DNA of 64,000 nucleotides, taken from Devosia algicola (GTDB taxonomy: Bacteria > Pseudomonadota > Alphaproteobacteria > Rhizobiales > Devosiaceae). Every line of letters starts with the position of its first letter. The first letter of the stretch is position 1. Under the pieces are notes generated by a model. It was not told the DNA's origin. It searched no databases and saw only the letters and a list, made by a program, of their open reading frames with translations. Shown one piece after another: positions 10,145 to 19,232 of this stretch. The stretch covers positions 1,116,001-1,180,000 of the forward strand of contig NZ_CP118246.1 of assembly GCF_028816455.1 (NCBI RefSeq). Direction: 5' to 3'. The translations under genes and the position numbers were made by a program.

Positions 10145-11162
10145 TTAACGGATTGGCGGAGCATACTGGATGCCGCCCTGTGTCCAGAGCGCATTGATGC
10201 CGCGTTCCAGACCAATTGGCGTGCTTGGACCGACGTGACGCTCATAGATCTCGCCGTAATTGCCAATGTGCTTGATGATATTGTACGCCCAACTCTTGTC
10301 CAGGCCCAGCGGCGTACCGAAGTCACCCTCTACGCCGAGGATACGCTTGATGGACGGATTGTCCGATCCCAGCATTTCGTCGACGTTGGCCTGGGTGATG
10401 CCCAGTTCCTCAGCATCGAGCAGAGCGAAGTACACCCAGCGAGCGATGTTGAACCATGTATCGTCACCCTGACGAACGGATGGCCCAAGCGGCTCCTTGG
10501 AGATGATCTCTGGCAGGATCTTGTAATCATCGGGAACGGCGAACTTGGTGCGTTCCGATGCAAGTGCCGAAGAGTCAGTGGTGTAAACATCACAACGACC
10601 GTCTTCGAATGCCTTCACAACTTCGTCCTGATCCACGAAAACGATCGGATCATATTCAAGATTGTTGGCAGCGAAATAGTCAGCCGCATTGAGCCTCGGT
10701 TGTTGTACCCGATTCGATACACACCGCGGCACCAGACAGATCAAGCGCCGAATCAATGCCATCGGCCTTGCGGACCATGAAGCCCTGGCCGTCATAGAAC
10801 ATGGTCCCGGCGAAGTTGATGCCCAACGTAGTATCGCGGCTCATCGTCCATGTCGTTGTACGCGACAAAATGTCAATTTCGCCCGACGACAGCGCAGCAA
10901 AGCGCTCAGTCGACGTCAACGGCGTGTAGCGGACAGCGTCAGCATCGTTAAAGATAGCTGCTGCAACCGCGCGACAATAGTCGACTTCAAGACCAGACCA
11001 GTTGTTGTCTGCGTCCGGTGCCGAGAATCCGGCAACACCGCCGGTTACACCGCACTGCAGGTAGCCTTTGGCTTTTACGTCAGCCAGCGTATCGGCGTGC
11101 GCAGCCGTAGCTGCGAGGCCAAGCGTCGCGGCCAACGCAATAGTAACGAACTTTTTTTGCAT
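10145..11162 (-). CDS. aapJ: General L-amino-acid ABC transporter substrate-binding protein AapJ (one frameshift)
   Basis: The product starts with a signal peptide (MQKKFVTIALAATLGLAATAAHA), continues with TLADVKAKGYLQCGVTGGVAGFSAPD and ends with GNYGEIYERHVGPSTPIGL, all diagnostic of AapJ. The frame breaks after AVCIESGTTTE. Removing one base at GAGCCT (10691-10696) joins it to LNAADYFAANNLEY and restores a 338-residue protein of normal length. This is probably a sequence error. The gene is the first of the aap operon, divergent from metC. A 6+6 bp hairpin lies in its leader. Confidence 0.92.
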
Positions 11163-11197
11163 GTTTATGCCTTTTGTTTCCTGTCCCTGTCACCAAT

Positions 11198-11229
11198 AGC
11201 AACGCAAGCATTTTTGCTTGTCAGTTGCT
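11198..11229 (-). promoter_or_regulatory. Leader hairpin upstream of aapJ
   Basis: AGCAAC...GTTGCT encloses CAAGCA...TGCTTG with a four-T loop. It lies 36 bases before the aapJ start codon, so it would be in the mRNA leader if transcription starts upstream. A role in mRNA stability or small-RNA control is only a guess. Confidence 0.45.
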
Positions 11230-11320
11230 GTGGTGGCTCCCGCTGCCTTTCATGGCAACTGGGATGCTGGTATGCATCGAAACCTCTATTGACGGTTACG
11301 TCAAGGGCAGATGCGTAGAT

Positions 11321-11339
11321 GAGACAATACTACTGTCTC
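11321..11339. promoter_or_regulatory. Inverted repeat between aapJ and metC
   Basis: GAGACA and TGTCTC form a perfect 6-bp inverted repeat with a 7-base spacer, 51 bases before the metC start. Its place between two divergent genes suits an operator, but no specific regulator is recognised. Confidence 0.35.
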
Positions 11340-11389
11340 TTTATTAGCCATTATTCCGAGAGTGATTTGATTTTGTGCAGGACCAATAC

Positions 11390-12571
11390 ATGAACCACGA
11401 CCCTTCCCGCGACGATTCCAGCCAACCTGTTGAAACAATTCTCACCCACGGCGGTCGACATCCTGAATACCAGTTCGGGTTCGTCAACACCCCTGTCTAC
11501 CGGGGCTCCACCGTCCTGTTCAAGACTTTGGCTGACCTTGACGCCCAGTCACAGCCCTATCTGTACGGCCGTGCTGGCAATCCCACCACCGAAGGTGTCG
11601 AAGCTGTAATCACGCAGCTCGAGGGCGCCTTTCGCACCAGATTGGTGCCATCGGGGCTATCGGCCATTACAATTGCGTTGTTGAGTTGCCTGTCAAATGG
11701 CGACGAAGTCCTGATTTCCGATAGCGCCTATGACCCGGCCCGAAAGTTCGCCGACGGTTTTTTGGCGCGGATGGGCGTGAGCGTCCGCTACTTTGATCCG
11801 CACATTGGCGAGAATATAGGCGAGCATATTTCGTCCAATACCAAGGCCATTCTGGCCGAAAGCCCCGGATCACTCACCTTTGAAATCCAGGACATCCCCG
11901 CCATTTCGCGTGTTGCAAAATCGGCTGGCGTCAAACTGATCGTCGATAATAGTTGGGCCAGCCCACTATATTGCCAACCGATCAAACTTGGCGCGGACCT
12001 TGTCGTGCATGCCGGTACAAAAATGTTCGTTGGCCATTCCGATGCATTTGCCGGCACAATTTCAGCAACCGAGTCCTGCTGGGAAAATGTCGAAACGACC
12101 CGAGCCGCGCTGGGATTTTTTACCTCCGGCGACGACGCTTTTCTGGTGGCACGCGGACTGCGAACATTATCGATTCGGATGAAAGAGCACCAGCAACGGG
12201 CGTTCGAAATCGCGCGCTGGCTCGAATCGCAGCCAGAAGTCGAATCGGTGTTGCATCCCGCCCTCCCCAGCCATCCGGATCACGCCTTGTGGAAACGCGA
12301 TTTTTCTGGCTCTGGCAGCCTGTTCTCCATGCTGCTCAAGACAGCGCCACGCGCTGCCGTTGCCGCCTTCGTCGACAATATGCGCCTGTTCAGCATGGGC
12401 TACTCCTGGGGTGGCTACGAAAGTCTATGCCTGCCAACCAAGCCCCGTCGCACCGTGCGGCCGTGGGATCATGCTGGAAATCTGTTCAGGCTGCACATCG
12501 GGTTCGAGGATGTCGAGGACCTCAAAGCCGACCTCGACGCAGCATTGATCCGCTACGGGCGCGCGCGCTGA
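11390..12571 (+). CDS. metC: Cystathionine beta-lyase (MetC-type trans-sulfuration enzyme)
   Basis: The 393-residue fold-type I PLP enzyme has the family's N-terminal ETILTHGGR and TPVYRGSTV, the loop YGRAGNPTTE, and the PLP lysine at Lys211 in HAGTKMFVGHSD. These features match the alphaproteobacterial cystathionine beta-lyase that makes homocysteine, pyruvate and ammonia. The ATG at 11390 has GCAGGA 8 bases upstream. A GTG at 11375 would add only five residues. The 3' end overlaps the convergent PAP2 gene by 19 bases. Divergence from aapJ is a recurrent Rhizobiales arrangement. Confidence 0.93.
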   Translation: MNHDPSRDDSSQPVETILTHGGRHPEYQFGFVNTPVYRGSTVLFKTLADLDAQSQPYLYGRAGNPTTEGVEAVITQLEGAFRTRLVPSGLSAITIALLSCLSNGDEVLISDSAYDPARKFADGFLARMGVSVRYFDPHIGENIGEHISSNTKAILAESPGSLTFEIQDIPAISRVAKSAGVKLIVDNSWASPLYCQPIKLGADLVVHAGTKMFVGHSDAFAGTISATESCWENVETTRAALGFFTSGDDAFLVARGLRTLSIRMKEHQQRAFEIARWLESQPEVESVLHPALPSHPDHALWKRDFSGSGSLFSMLLKTAPRAAVAAFVDNMRLFSMGYSWGGYESLCLPTKPRRTVRPWDHAGNLFRLHIGFEDVEDLKADLDAALIRYGRAR

Positions 12572-13314
12572 AAAAGATTGGGGAGTGCCTGCAATGGACG
12601 GCGCTGGATAGTGCCGTCCGGCGCCCGCCCAAATACCCAGTTCTTGCCGGCAAAGAAATTGCGTACCGCATAGGCACCCAACGTGCCAACGACCATGCCC
12701 CCGAGCACATCCGTGGGGTAGTGTGCCCCAACCGGTACACGAGAAATGCCTACTGCGATGCCGATGATCAGAAACGGCACAAATAATCGTGGCGCTAGAA
12801 AGCCGATCACAAATGCCACTGCCATGGCGGTGGTGGTATGCCCCGAAGGAAAACTCTGGTGCGTCCAGTCATTCAAAATGCTCTGAAAGTTGAACGCGCC
12901 GACATCGTCAAACAGAACAGGTCGCCCTCGCCCCACCAAGCGCTTGATCAGGTTGGATGCCAAACCAGGCACGCCGACACCGAGAAATATAAAGGCTGAA
13001 TATAACCGAACCTCCAGCGCCGCCGGGCGATACCGCGCCGCCAAAACCATACCGGCCAATAACGACAGAATCAAAGCCGCCAAACTGGGAATCAGCACCC
13101 AATCTGACAGGCCGTAATCGGTAATGATCGCAAAGGGTCGTCGCCAGGACTCTGGCCAGTGGATTGCACCCTGTGATGCGGGAACATCCAACCCGACAGT
13201 GATTGCGAGCAGGACCACAAATCCCACCCCGAATAGTGGCCAATTGCGCGAATTGAGACCCAGCGGCCAGCGTGACGTAAGATTTATCATGCGGCTCTTT
13301 TCGGATTCCAACAT
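12553..13314 (-). CDS. PAP2-family membrane phosphatase
   Basis: The protein of about 253 residues has multiple transmembrane helices and the three PAP2 signature blocks: KRLVGRGRP, FPSGHTTTAMAVA and SRVPVGAHYPTDVLGG. Relatives dephosphorylate undecaprenyl pyrophosphate, phosphatidylglycerol phosphate or lipid A. The substrate cannot be told from sequence. The open frame continues upstream through the antisense strand of tRNA-Pro, giving a spurious N-terminus. The ATG at 13314 (MLESEK) or at 13290 (MINLTS) is the true start. Confidence 0.85.
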   Translation of the reverse strand: MLESEKSRMINLTSRWPLGLNSRNWPLFGVGFVVLLAITVGLDVPASQGAIHWPESWRRPFAIITDYGLSDWVLIPSLAALILSLLAGMVLAARYRPAALEVRLYSAFIFLGVGVPGLASNLIKRLVGRGRPVLFDDVGAFNFQSILNDWTHQSFPSGHTTTAMAVAFVIGFLAPRLFVPFLIIGIAVGISRVPVGAHYPTDVLGGMVVGTLGAYAVRNFFAGKNWVFGRAPDGTIQRRPLQALPNLFQRARP

Positions 13315-13395
13315 GGTTTCGTCAATAGGGCGCAGAAAGGTGGTGGCATGCACTTGCCCTTTGCAATCGAACCCTGTATCGGGTGGCAGCGATGA

Positions 13396-13472
13396 CGGAG
13401 TGTAGCTCAGCCTGGTAGAGCACTGGTTTTGGGAACCAGGGGTCCAAAGTTCGAATCTTTGTACTCCGACCA
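13396..13472 (+). tRNA. tRNA-Pro (anticodon TGG)
   Basis: The 77-base sequence folds as a cloverleaf with acceptor stem CGGAGTG, a GTAGCTCAGCCTGGTAGAGC D-arm, anticodon loop TTTGGGA (TGG), TTCGAAT T-loop and an encoded CCA end. Confidence 0.97.
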
Positions 13473-13545
13473 TCGCCCTTATTGACGACAGGAGCCAGTC
13501 GGGAAAACCGGTGCGTTCCTAAGCCCACAATGTCAGGGAACGAGC

Positions 13546-13851
13546 ATGTCTGCACGTATTTATCGACCGGCGAGAAACGCCATGCAGTCGGGCACGGGCA
13601 ACACTAGGCAGTGGGTTCTTGTATATGACCCTGCGCTCGCCCGCGAAATTGAACCTTTGATGGGATATACCGCTTCTGCGGACATGAAGCAGCAGATCCG
13701 CCTGTCATTTGATACGCTGGAAGAGGCTGAGGGCTATGCGCAAAAAAACGGTATCCCCTACGCGGTACAACCGGCGCACGAGGCAACCCGCAAGCGCGTA
13801 AGCTATACCGACAATTTCCGCGCCGATCGCAAGACGCCCTGGACGCACTGA
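13546..13851 (+). CDS. ETC complex I subunit (NDUFS4-like)
   Basis: The 101-residue protein begins MSARIYRPARNAMQSG and contains WVLVYDP and the C-terminal YTDNFRADRKTPWTH, which are the signatures of the alphaproteobacterial relatives of mitochondrial NDUFS4/AQDQ. It is an accessory subunit of NADH:ubiquinone oxidoreductase at the inner-membrane surface. The gene is typically found apart from the nuo operon, often beside a tRNA gene, as here. A strong terminator follows. Confidence 0.93.
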   Translation: MSARIYRPARNAMQSGTGNTRQWVLVYDPALAREIEPLMGYTASADMKQQIRLSFDTLEEAEGYAQKNGIPYAVQPAHEATRKRVSYTDNFRADRKTPWTH

Positions 13852-13871
13852 TTTTTCATTTATAGTTTGAA

Positions 13872-13901
13872 AAAGCCTCCACAATTGCTTGCGGAGGCTT
13901 T
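13872..13901 (+). terminator. Terminator of the complex I subunit gene
   Basis: A 9-bp perfect stem (AAAGCCTCC/GGAGGCTTT) with a 12-base loop ends in a T-rich tract, 20 bases after the stop codon. Confidence 0.85.
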
Positions 13902-13958
13902 GTTATTTCTATGCGTATCGCGGTGAACGTCGCCGCTGTCGTGGCAGTCAAACGCGTC

Positions 13959-15110
13959 TCAAACCTCGCTCAGCTTGGTCCAACGCCCCTCATTTTTGCT
14001 CGATTCCACCGATGCAATGATAAATTCCATCCCCTCGACACCGTCCGCCATGCTCGGGAGCAGATCGGCATAAGCCGCCCCGTCACCCCGAATGATGTCG
14101 GCGAACTGACTGTATAGCGTTGCAAATGCTTCCAGATACCCCTCTGGATGCCCGGCGGGCACGCGAACATTCATGCTCGCAGCGGCGTCGCCTGAAATTG
14201 CGCCCCCGCGTGTCAATAGCTGCCGCGGCTTGCCGAACTCGCTGAACCACATCTGGTTAGGATTGTCCTGTCGCCACTCAAGGCCCCCTTTGTCCCCATA
14301 AACTCGCAGCTGCAGGCCGTTTTCATTGCCAACAGCGACCTGGCTCGCCCACAGCATACCGCGCGCCCCACCGTCGAACCGCAGCATGATATGCACATTA
14401 TCGTCCAATTGGCGTCCCGGTACAAAACTGGTCAAATCCGCCGCGACCGCTTCGGTTTTAAGGCCAGTGACAAACCGCAGGAGATTGTAGGCGTGCGTGC
14501 CGATATCGCCGATGGCGCCACCAGCACCCGAGCGATTTGGGTCAGTGCGCCACGACGCCTGCTTGTTGTCCGCATCGGCGGCTTCGGTTAACCAATCCTG
14601 CGGATATTCCGCCTGGACAACCCGAATTTTGCCCAGGGCGCCCGACGCCACCAGTTCACGCGCCTGGCGCACCAGCGGGTAGCCGGTGTAATTGTGGGTC
14701 AACAGGAATTTGGCGCCCCTGGCAGGCTTGATCGCTGCCAATTTTCGGGCATCTTCCAAAGTCGCGGTCAACGGCTTGTCGCAAATGACATGAATTCCCG
14801 CCTCCAAAAAGGCCTTGGCGGGGCCAAAATGCATATGGTTCGGTGTAACGATCGAAACCGCCTCGATCCCATCCGCACGAGCCGCCTCCGCCTTGGCCAT
14901 TTCCGCATAGTCGGTATAGATACGATCGTCCGCCAACCCAAGATTGCGCCCGGATTCCATGGCAACATCGGGACGCGACGACAATGCCCCGGCGACCAAG
15001 TCATAGTCACCATCGATGCGCGAGGCGACGCGGTGCACATAGCCGATAAACGCGCCAGTGCCGCCGCCAACCATGCCAAGTCGAATTCGCCGTGATCCAT
15101 TTTCAGCCAT
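13959..15110 (-). CDS. Gfo/Idh/MocA-family oxidoreductase
   Basis: The 383-residue protein has an N-terminal Rossmann nucleotide-binding motif (LGMVGGGTGAFIG), the family's EKP-like loop as CDKPLTATLEDA, and the catalytic-region segment GDIGTHAYNLLRF with its histidine. Such enzymes use NAD(P) to oxidise or reduce sugars and inositols. It is the last gene of the sugar locus, 12 bases after a TIM-barrel isomerase gene, so a shared pathway such as a keto-sugar or inositol route is likely. The substrate is unknown. Confidence 0.9.
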   Translation of the reverse strand: MAENGSRRIRLGMVGGGTGAFIGYVHRVASRIDGDYDLVAGALSSRPDVAMESGRNLGLADDRIYTDYAEMAKAEAARADGIEAVSIVTPNHMHFGPAKAFLEAGIHVICDKPLTATLEDARKLAAIKPARGAKFLLTHNYTGYPLVRQARELVASGALGKIRVVQAEYPQDWLTEAADADNKQASWRTDPNRSGAGGAIGDIGTHAYNLLRFVTGLKTEAVAADLTSFVPGRQLDDNVHIMLRFDGGARGMLWASQVAVGNENGLQLRVYGDKGGLEWRQDNPNQMWFSEFGKPRQLLTRGGAISGDAAASMNVRVPAGHPEGYLEAFATLYSQFADIIRGDGAAYADLLPSMADGVEGMEFIIASVESSKNEGRWTKLSEV

Positions 15111-15122
15111 TCTCAGATCTCC

Positions 15123-16179
15123 TCAACCCAGACCAAGCATTTTGCGATTGGCAGCGCTATCGGTTCCAGATGACGCAAAATCATCAAACGCCTTCTCCGT
15201 CACCCGAATGATGTGGCTTTTGATGAATTCAGCGCCTTCACGCGCGCCGTCTTCTGGATGCTTGATGGCGCATTCCCATTCAAGAACCGCCCAACCAGCA
15301 AAATCATACTGCGCCATTTTTGAGAAAATAGAGGCGAAGTCGACCTGTCCGTCGCCCAGCGAGCGGAAACGCCCGGCCCGATCAATCCAGGCTCTGATAG
15401 CCGCCATAAACGCCCTGCCGCCCGGTCGGGTTGAACTCGGCATCCTTGACGTGGAACATTCTGATGCGCTCGTGATAAATGTCGATGTAATCGAGATAAT
15501 CGAGCTGCTGCAGTACAAAATGGCTCGGATCATAAAGCAGATTGGCGCGTGGATGGTTCTTGACCCGTTCGAGGAACATCTCGTAGGTCACCCCGTCGTG
15601 CAGATCTTCGCCGGGATGAATTTCGTAGCAGAGGTCAACGCCGTTTTCGTCCATGGCGTTAAGAATGGGCAGCCAGCGACGCGCCAATTCGTCGAACGCC
15701 TCCTCGACCAGACCGGCGGGACGCTGTGGGAACGGGTAGAGAAACGGCCATGCCAGTGCGCCCGAAAAGGTCGCATGTTCGCTCAGGCCGAAATTCTTTG
15801 AGGCCTTTGCCGCCCAGTGCAGTTGCTGGACAGCCCATTCCTGCCGCGCCTTGGGATTGCCATGAACGCTGGCGGGCGCGAAGCCGTCCAGCATCGTGTC
15901 ATAGACAGGATGGGCCGCCACTAATTGGCCCTGCAAATGTGTGGACAACTCGGTGATTTCAACGCCGTGCTTTGCGGCTGTTCCGGCCAACTCGTCGCAA
16001 TAGGTCTTGGACGTCGCCGCCTTTTCAAGATCAATCAGACTGCCAACCCATGTGGGTACCTGGACGCCCTTGTAACCAAGACCTGCGGCCCATTTGCAAA
16101 TATTGTCAAAAGTGTCGAACGGCGCTGTGTCCCCCGCAAACTGTGCCAGGAAAATTGCGGGCCCTTTGATGGTACGCAT
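15123..16179 (-). CDS. Xylose-isomerase-like TIM-barrel sugar isomerase/epimerase (one frameshift)
   Basis: The protein starts MRTIKGPAIFLAQFAGD. It shows AP-endonuclease-2-type barrel elements, including CYEIHPGEDLHDG, LLYDPSHFVLQQ and FHVKDAEF with the metal-binding E/H/D residues. The frame stops early after GVYGGYQS. Deleting one base at AGGCTC (15389-15394) joins it to WIDRAGRFRSLGDGQVDF and gives 351 residues, the usual length of this family. The correct gene is therefore one unit, probably with a sequence error. Confidence 0.88.
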
Positions 16180-16362
16180 GACGTGCTCCTCTATTGTCTG
16201 GCGCTGCCCCACCGGGACGGCATGACACTGGTTCTAACTGCTCGGCTGCGCACCGGCAAGATTTTGATGATCGTACCTCAAAATACCCGCCTCGAATCCC
16301 ATTCTGTCACGCGAGTTGACTTCGGCCCCATCAGGCGCCGAAATCACACTCGGACGACCTGT

Positions 16363-17505
16363 TCAGTCCTTGAGTAGTGCCCGCGCAGCATCTGGTCCGA
16401 GCGCCAACGGACGCTCGCAAGTCGTCGTCAGGATCTGCACCTGTCCCGTTTCTCCCGCGACCAGCAAAGACGTCATCACATCAACTGCGTGCAACGCCAC
16501 ATCCAGCCCGCACCGCGCCTTGTACCCACCATCGATTGAGGCGATCATGTCCGCCAATCCGGCCGTACGATAGTTCGCACGTGGCATCGGCTTGTCGAGA
16601 TCCTGATTGGCGACGCCGAACGGATGCGCCCATGGCGTAACCTTGTCCTTGTTGCCTGCAATGTCGGTCGTCACCAGATCGCCACCGAAGAAATTTGGGT
16701 CAGGAACGTACATCGATCCATCGGTGCCGTATAGTTCAATGTTGTGGTGCCCATGGCTGGCGACGTCCCAACTGGCACCCAGGGTGACGATTGCACCGTT
16801 GTGGAATTCAAGCACGCCATGGATTGTTGTCGGCGTGCCCACCTTGACGAAGGTGCCCTTGTTCGGTCCTTCCGCCGTAACCTCGCGCTCCTCTCGCGCC
16901 ATGTTTGAAAAGGCGGTAACCCGCTTCACCGGCCCCAGCAGGTGGATGAGATCGGTCACATAATAGGGCCCAATATCAAGCACCGGGCCCGCACCAACCT
17001 GGAAGAAGAAATCCGGATTGGGGTGCCAATGCTCCATGCCCCGGCTCATCACGTGGGTTGTGCCACTCATGATCTTTCCAAGTTTGCCGCTGTCGATGAT
17101 ATCGCGCGCCTGTTGATGCGCTCCACCCAGAAAGGTGTCGGGGGCACTACCAACCTTGAGGTTACGGGACTCCGCCGCACCCTTGAGCTTTTCACCCTCC
17201 TCAAGTGTCAGAACAAATGGCTTTTCGGAATAGGCGTGTTTGCCTGCCGATACGATATCCATGGAAACCGAATAGTGTGTAGCCGGAATCGTTAGATTAA
17301 CAATGACATCCAACTCACTGTTTTTAAGCAGTTCGTCGGGCGTTTGAGCCGCAACACCAAACTCGTCCGCCCGCTTCTTGGCTGCCTCCGGAATAATGTC
17401 GGCCACCGCCCGCACATCCAGCCCCTTGAATAAGGGTGCCAACCGCAGATAGGCAGATGAAATATTGCCAGCACCCATGATGCCGACGCCGTAGGTTTTA
17501 GACAT
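16363..17505 (-). CDS. Gfo/Idh/MocA-family oxidoreductase
   Basis: The 380-residue enzyme opens with the Rossmann motif GVGIMGAGNISSAY, has the EKPFVLTLEEGEKL loop and the GPVLDIGPYYVTDLIHLLGP segment. It is distinct from the Gfo/Idh protein encoded at 13,959. The ATG at 17505 (MSKTYGV) follows two bases after the neighbouring TIM-barrel gene. The 45 upstream codons of open frame do not resemble the family. It probably acts as a dehydrogenase on the sugar imported by the adjacent transporter. Confidence 0.9.
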   Translation of the reverse strand: MSKTYGVGIMGAGNISSAYLRLAPLFKGLDVRAVADIIPEAAKKRADEFGVAAQTPDELLKNSELDVIVNLTIPATHYSVSMDIVSAGKHAYSEKPFVLTLEEGEKLKGAAESRNLKVGSAPDTFLGGAHQQARDIIDSGKLGKIMSGTTHVMSRGMEHWHPNPDFFFQVGAGPVLDIGPYYVTDLIHLLGPVKRVTAFSNMAREEREVTAEGPNKGTFVKVGTPTTIHGVLEFHNGAIVTLGASWDVASHGHHNIELYGTDGSMYVPDPNFFGGDLVTTDIAGNKDKVTPWAHPFGVANQDLDKPMPRANYRTAGLADMIASIDGGYKARCGLDVALHAVDVMTSLLVAGETGQVQILTTTCERPLALGPDAARALLKD

Positions 17506-17507
17506 TC

Positions 17508-18290
17508 TCAGACTCCAAAAGAATTGACTGCGGCAATGGACCGCTTCGCAAAGCGGCTGACGTCGCTGGGATTGTCGTGCTCTGCAACGAAATAACGTGC
17601 CTTGGTATGGGCTTTGACGTACTTGAGCAAGTCCTGCCACGGCAGGCGCCCGTGCCCGACATCGGCCCAGCCATCTTCGTCAGCGTTCTCCCCCTCGGGC
17701 GCCAGATCCTTGACATGCACGGCAAAAATCCGATCACCATTGGCTTTGAGCCAAGGAAACGGATCGGCATTGCCGCGATAAATCCAGGCAATATCTACTT
17801 CGGCGCTGATGTCGGGCGCCGCAGCGAGCAGCACATCCATTGGATAGCGACCATCAGGCAGCGCCGCGAACTCGAAATCGTGGTTGTGGTAGCCAAATGT
17901 GATACCGGCTTTGGTGAAGGGTTCGGACAGCGCCGCGAGTTTTTCGCCAAATGACTGCCACCCGGCGGCGGTTGCCGGCCGCTGGTCAGGTGCCAGCCAC
18001 GGACACATGAAAGCCTTTGTGTCCAGCACTTCTGCTATCTGCAGCGCCCGCTCCGGCTGTTCCAACAAGTCAAGCCCAACATGAGCCGTCGGCATTGAAA
18101 GCCCGTTGGCATCCATCTGGGCCTTGAGGCCGGGCAAATCGCCATAAAGCCCACCCAGACCACCGTCCGTCGCGGCATAATCAAGGCCACCATAGCCCTC
18201 TACATATTTATAGCCCAGCGCACCGACGGTTTTGAGTACCTCATCGAGCGGATAATTGCGCGCGCTGAACAGCTGAAATGAAAGATCCAT
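17508..18290 (-). CDS. Xylose-isomerase-like TIM-barrel protein, copy 1 of a tandem pair
   Basis: The 260-residue protein has the barrel motifs FGYHNHDFEF, EVDIAWIYRG and FAVHVKDLAPEG, which carry the likely metal-binding Glu/His/Asp. It ends with YFVAEHDNPSD. These place it in the sugar phosphate isomerase/epimerase superfamily. Its neighbour at 18,313 shares nearly every motif, so the two arose by duplication. The start at 18290 (MDLSFQLFSARNYPLDE) aligns with the start of the paralogue. Confidence 0.88.
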   Translation of the reverse strand: MDLSFQLFSARNYPLDEVLKTVGALGYKYVEGYGGLDYAATDGGLGGLYGDLPGLKAQMDANGLSMPTAHVGLDLLEQPERALQIAEVLDTKAFMCPWLAPDQRPATAAGWQSFGEKLAALSEPFTKAGITFGYHNHDFEFAALPDGRYPMDVLLAAAPDISAEVDIAWIYRGNADPFPWLKANGDRIFAVHVKDLAPEGENADEDGWADVGHGRLPWQDLLKYVKAHTKARYFVAEHDNPSDVSRFAKRSIAAVNSFGV

Positions 18291-18312
18291 TTTTGTCTCC
18301 CTATAGAACGAA

Positions 18313-19062
18313 CTACCAGCCCTTGGCAGCATCAAATGACCGACGCGCGAAACGTTCCGCGTCGGAGGGATTGTCGTGCTCCGCGACGAAATATTGGGCC
18401 CGGGTTTTGCTTGTTACGTCCTTGATAAGATTGTCCCAATCCAAGGTGCCCTGCCCCACATCGGCCCAACCATCCTCGTCCAGCGCCTCACCCGTCGGGG
18501 CAATATCCTTTACGTGCACCGCCGTTATACGCTCCCCATATTTGTCGAACCATTCATTGGGATTGGCATTGCCGCGGGCGATCCAGGCAATATCGGCTTC
18601 CCATTCGATATTTGGCGCGGTGGCCAGAATTATATCCATCGGGGTGCGACCGGAGCCTGGTCTTGGCGAACTCAAAATCATGATTGTGCCAACCAAATCC
18701 ATAACCCGCCTTGGTATATATCTCGCCCAGTTCGGCCAACGTCTCGCCAAGGGCCACCCATTTGGCATCGTCACCAGTGCGTTCTTCTTTGGGGATGGCG
18801 GGGCAAAACAATTTCTTCATGCCCAGCGTTTCCGCCGTCTTCAACGCCGTTGCCGTGTCTTGGAGCCTGAGGCAGGCCAAAATGACCCGTTGGCATTGAA
18901 AGTCCGTGCTTTGAAAGGCTTGCCGCAAGCGCGGCAGGGTCGGAATAGAGCCCACCAAACCCTTCCACTTGCGCGTATCCAAGCGCACTCAGCTTGCCAA
19001 GAAAGTTGTCGAGTGAAGCGACATTGCGTGCACTATAGAGCCTGGAATGACAGTTGGGTCAT
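18313..19062 (-). CDS. Xylose-isomerase-like TIM-barrel protein, copy 2 (three one-base insertions)
   Basis: Read as given, the gene is split over three frames. Removing one base at each of three GAGCCT sites (19038-19043, 18863-18868, 18653-18658) gives one 248-residue protein beginning MTQLSFQLYSARNVASLDN. It matches its neighbour throughout (GFGWHNHDFEF, EADIAWIARG, TAVHVKDIAPTG, YFVAEHDNPSD). Because all three breaks share one motif and sum to three bases, error is far more likely than decay. The function should resemble that of copy 1. Confidence 0.82.
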
Positions 19063-19232
19063 TTGATTGCCTCATGGGTTGGATTGGTGCGGCCTCGAGC
19101 GCGAGACAACGCAATAATATGATTTTCGGGCCCCGTCCCGCCGCGCGGAAAGCTCAATTGGGCGCAAAGTAACATCGCTACAAAATGCCTGATTGGGGTG
19201 CCGGTGAATCGGCACCCCGGAAGACTAATCTG

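Noticed and set aside
11240..11389. SAM riboswitch before metC
   Set aside because: The region lacks the conserved core of known SAM riboswitches. Only a short inverted repeat is visible.
13315..13473. N-terminal extension of the PAP2 frame (MVGVQRFELWTPGSQ...)
   Set aside because: This stretch is the reverse strand of tRNA-Pro read as protein, a well-known artefact. The gene starts at 13314 or 13290.
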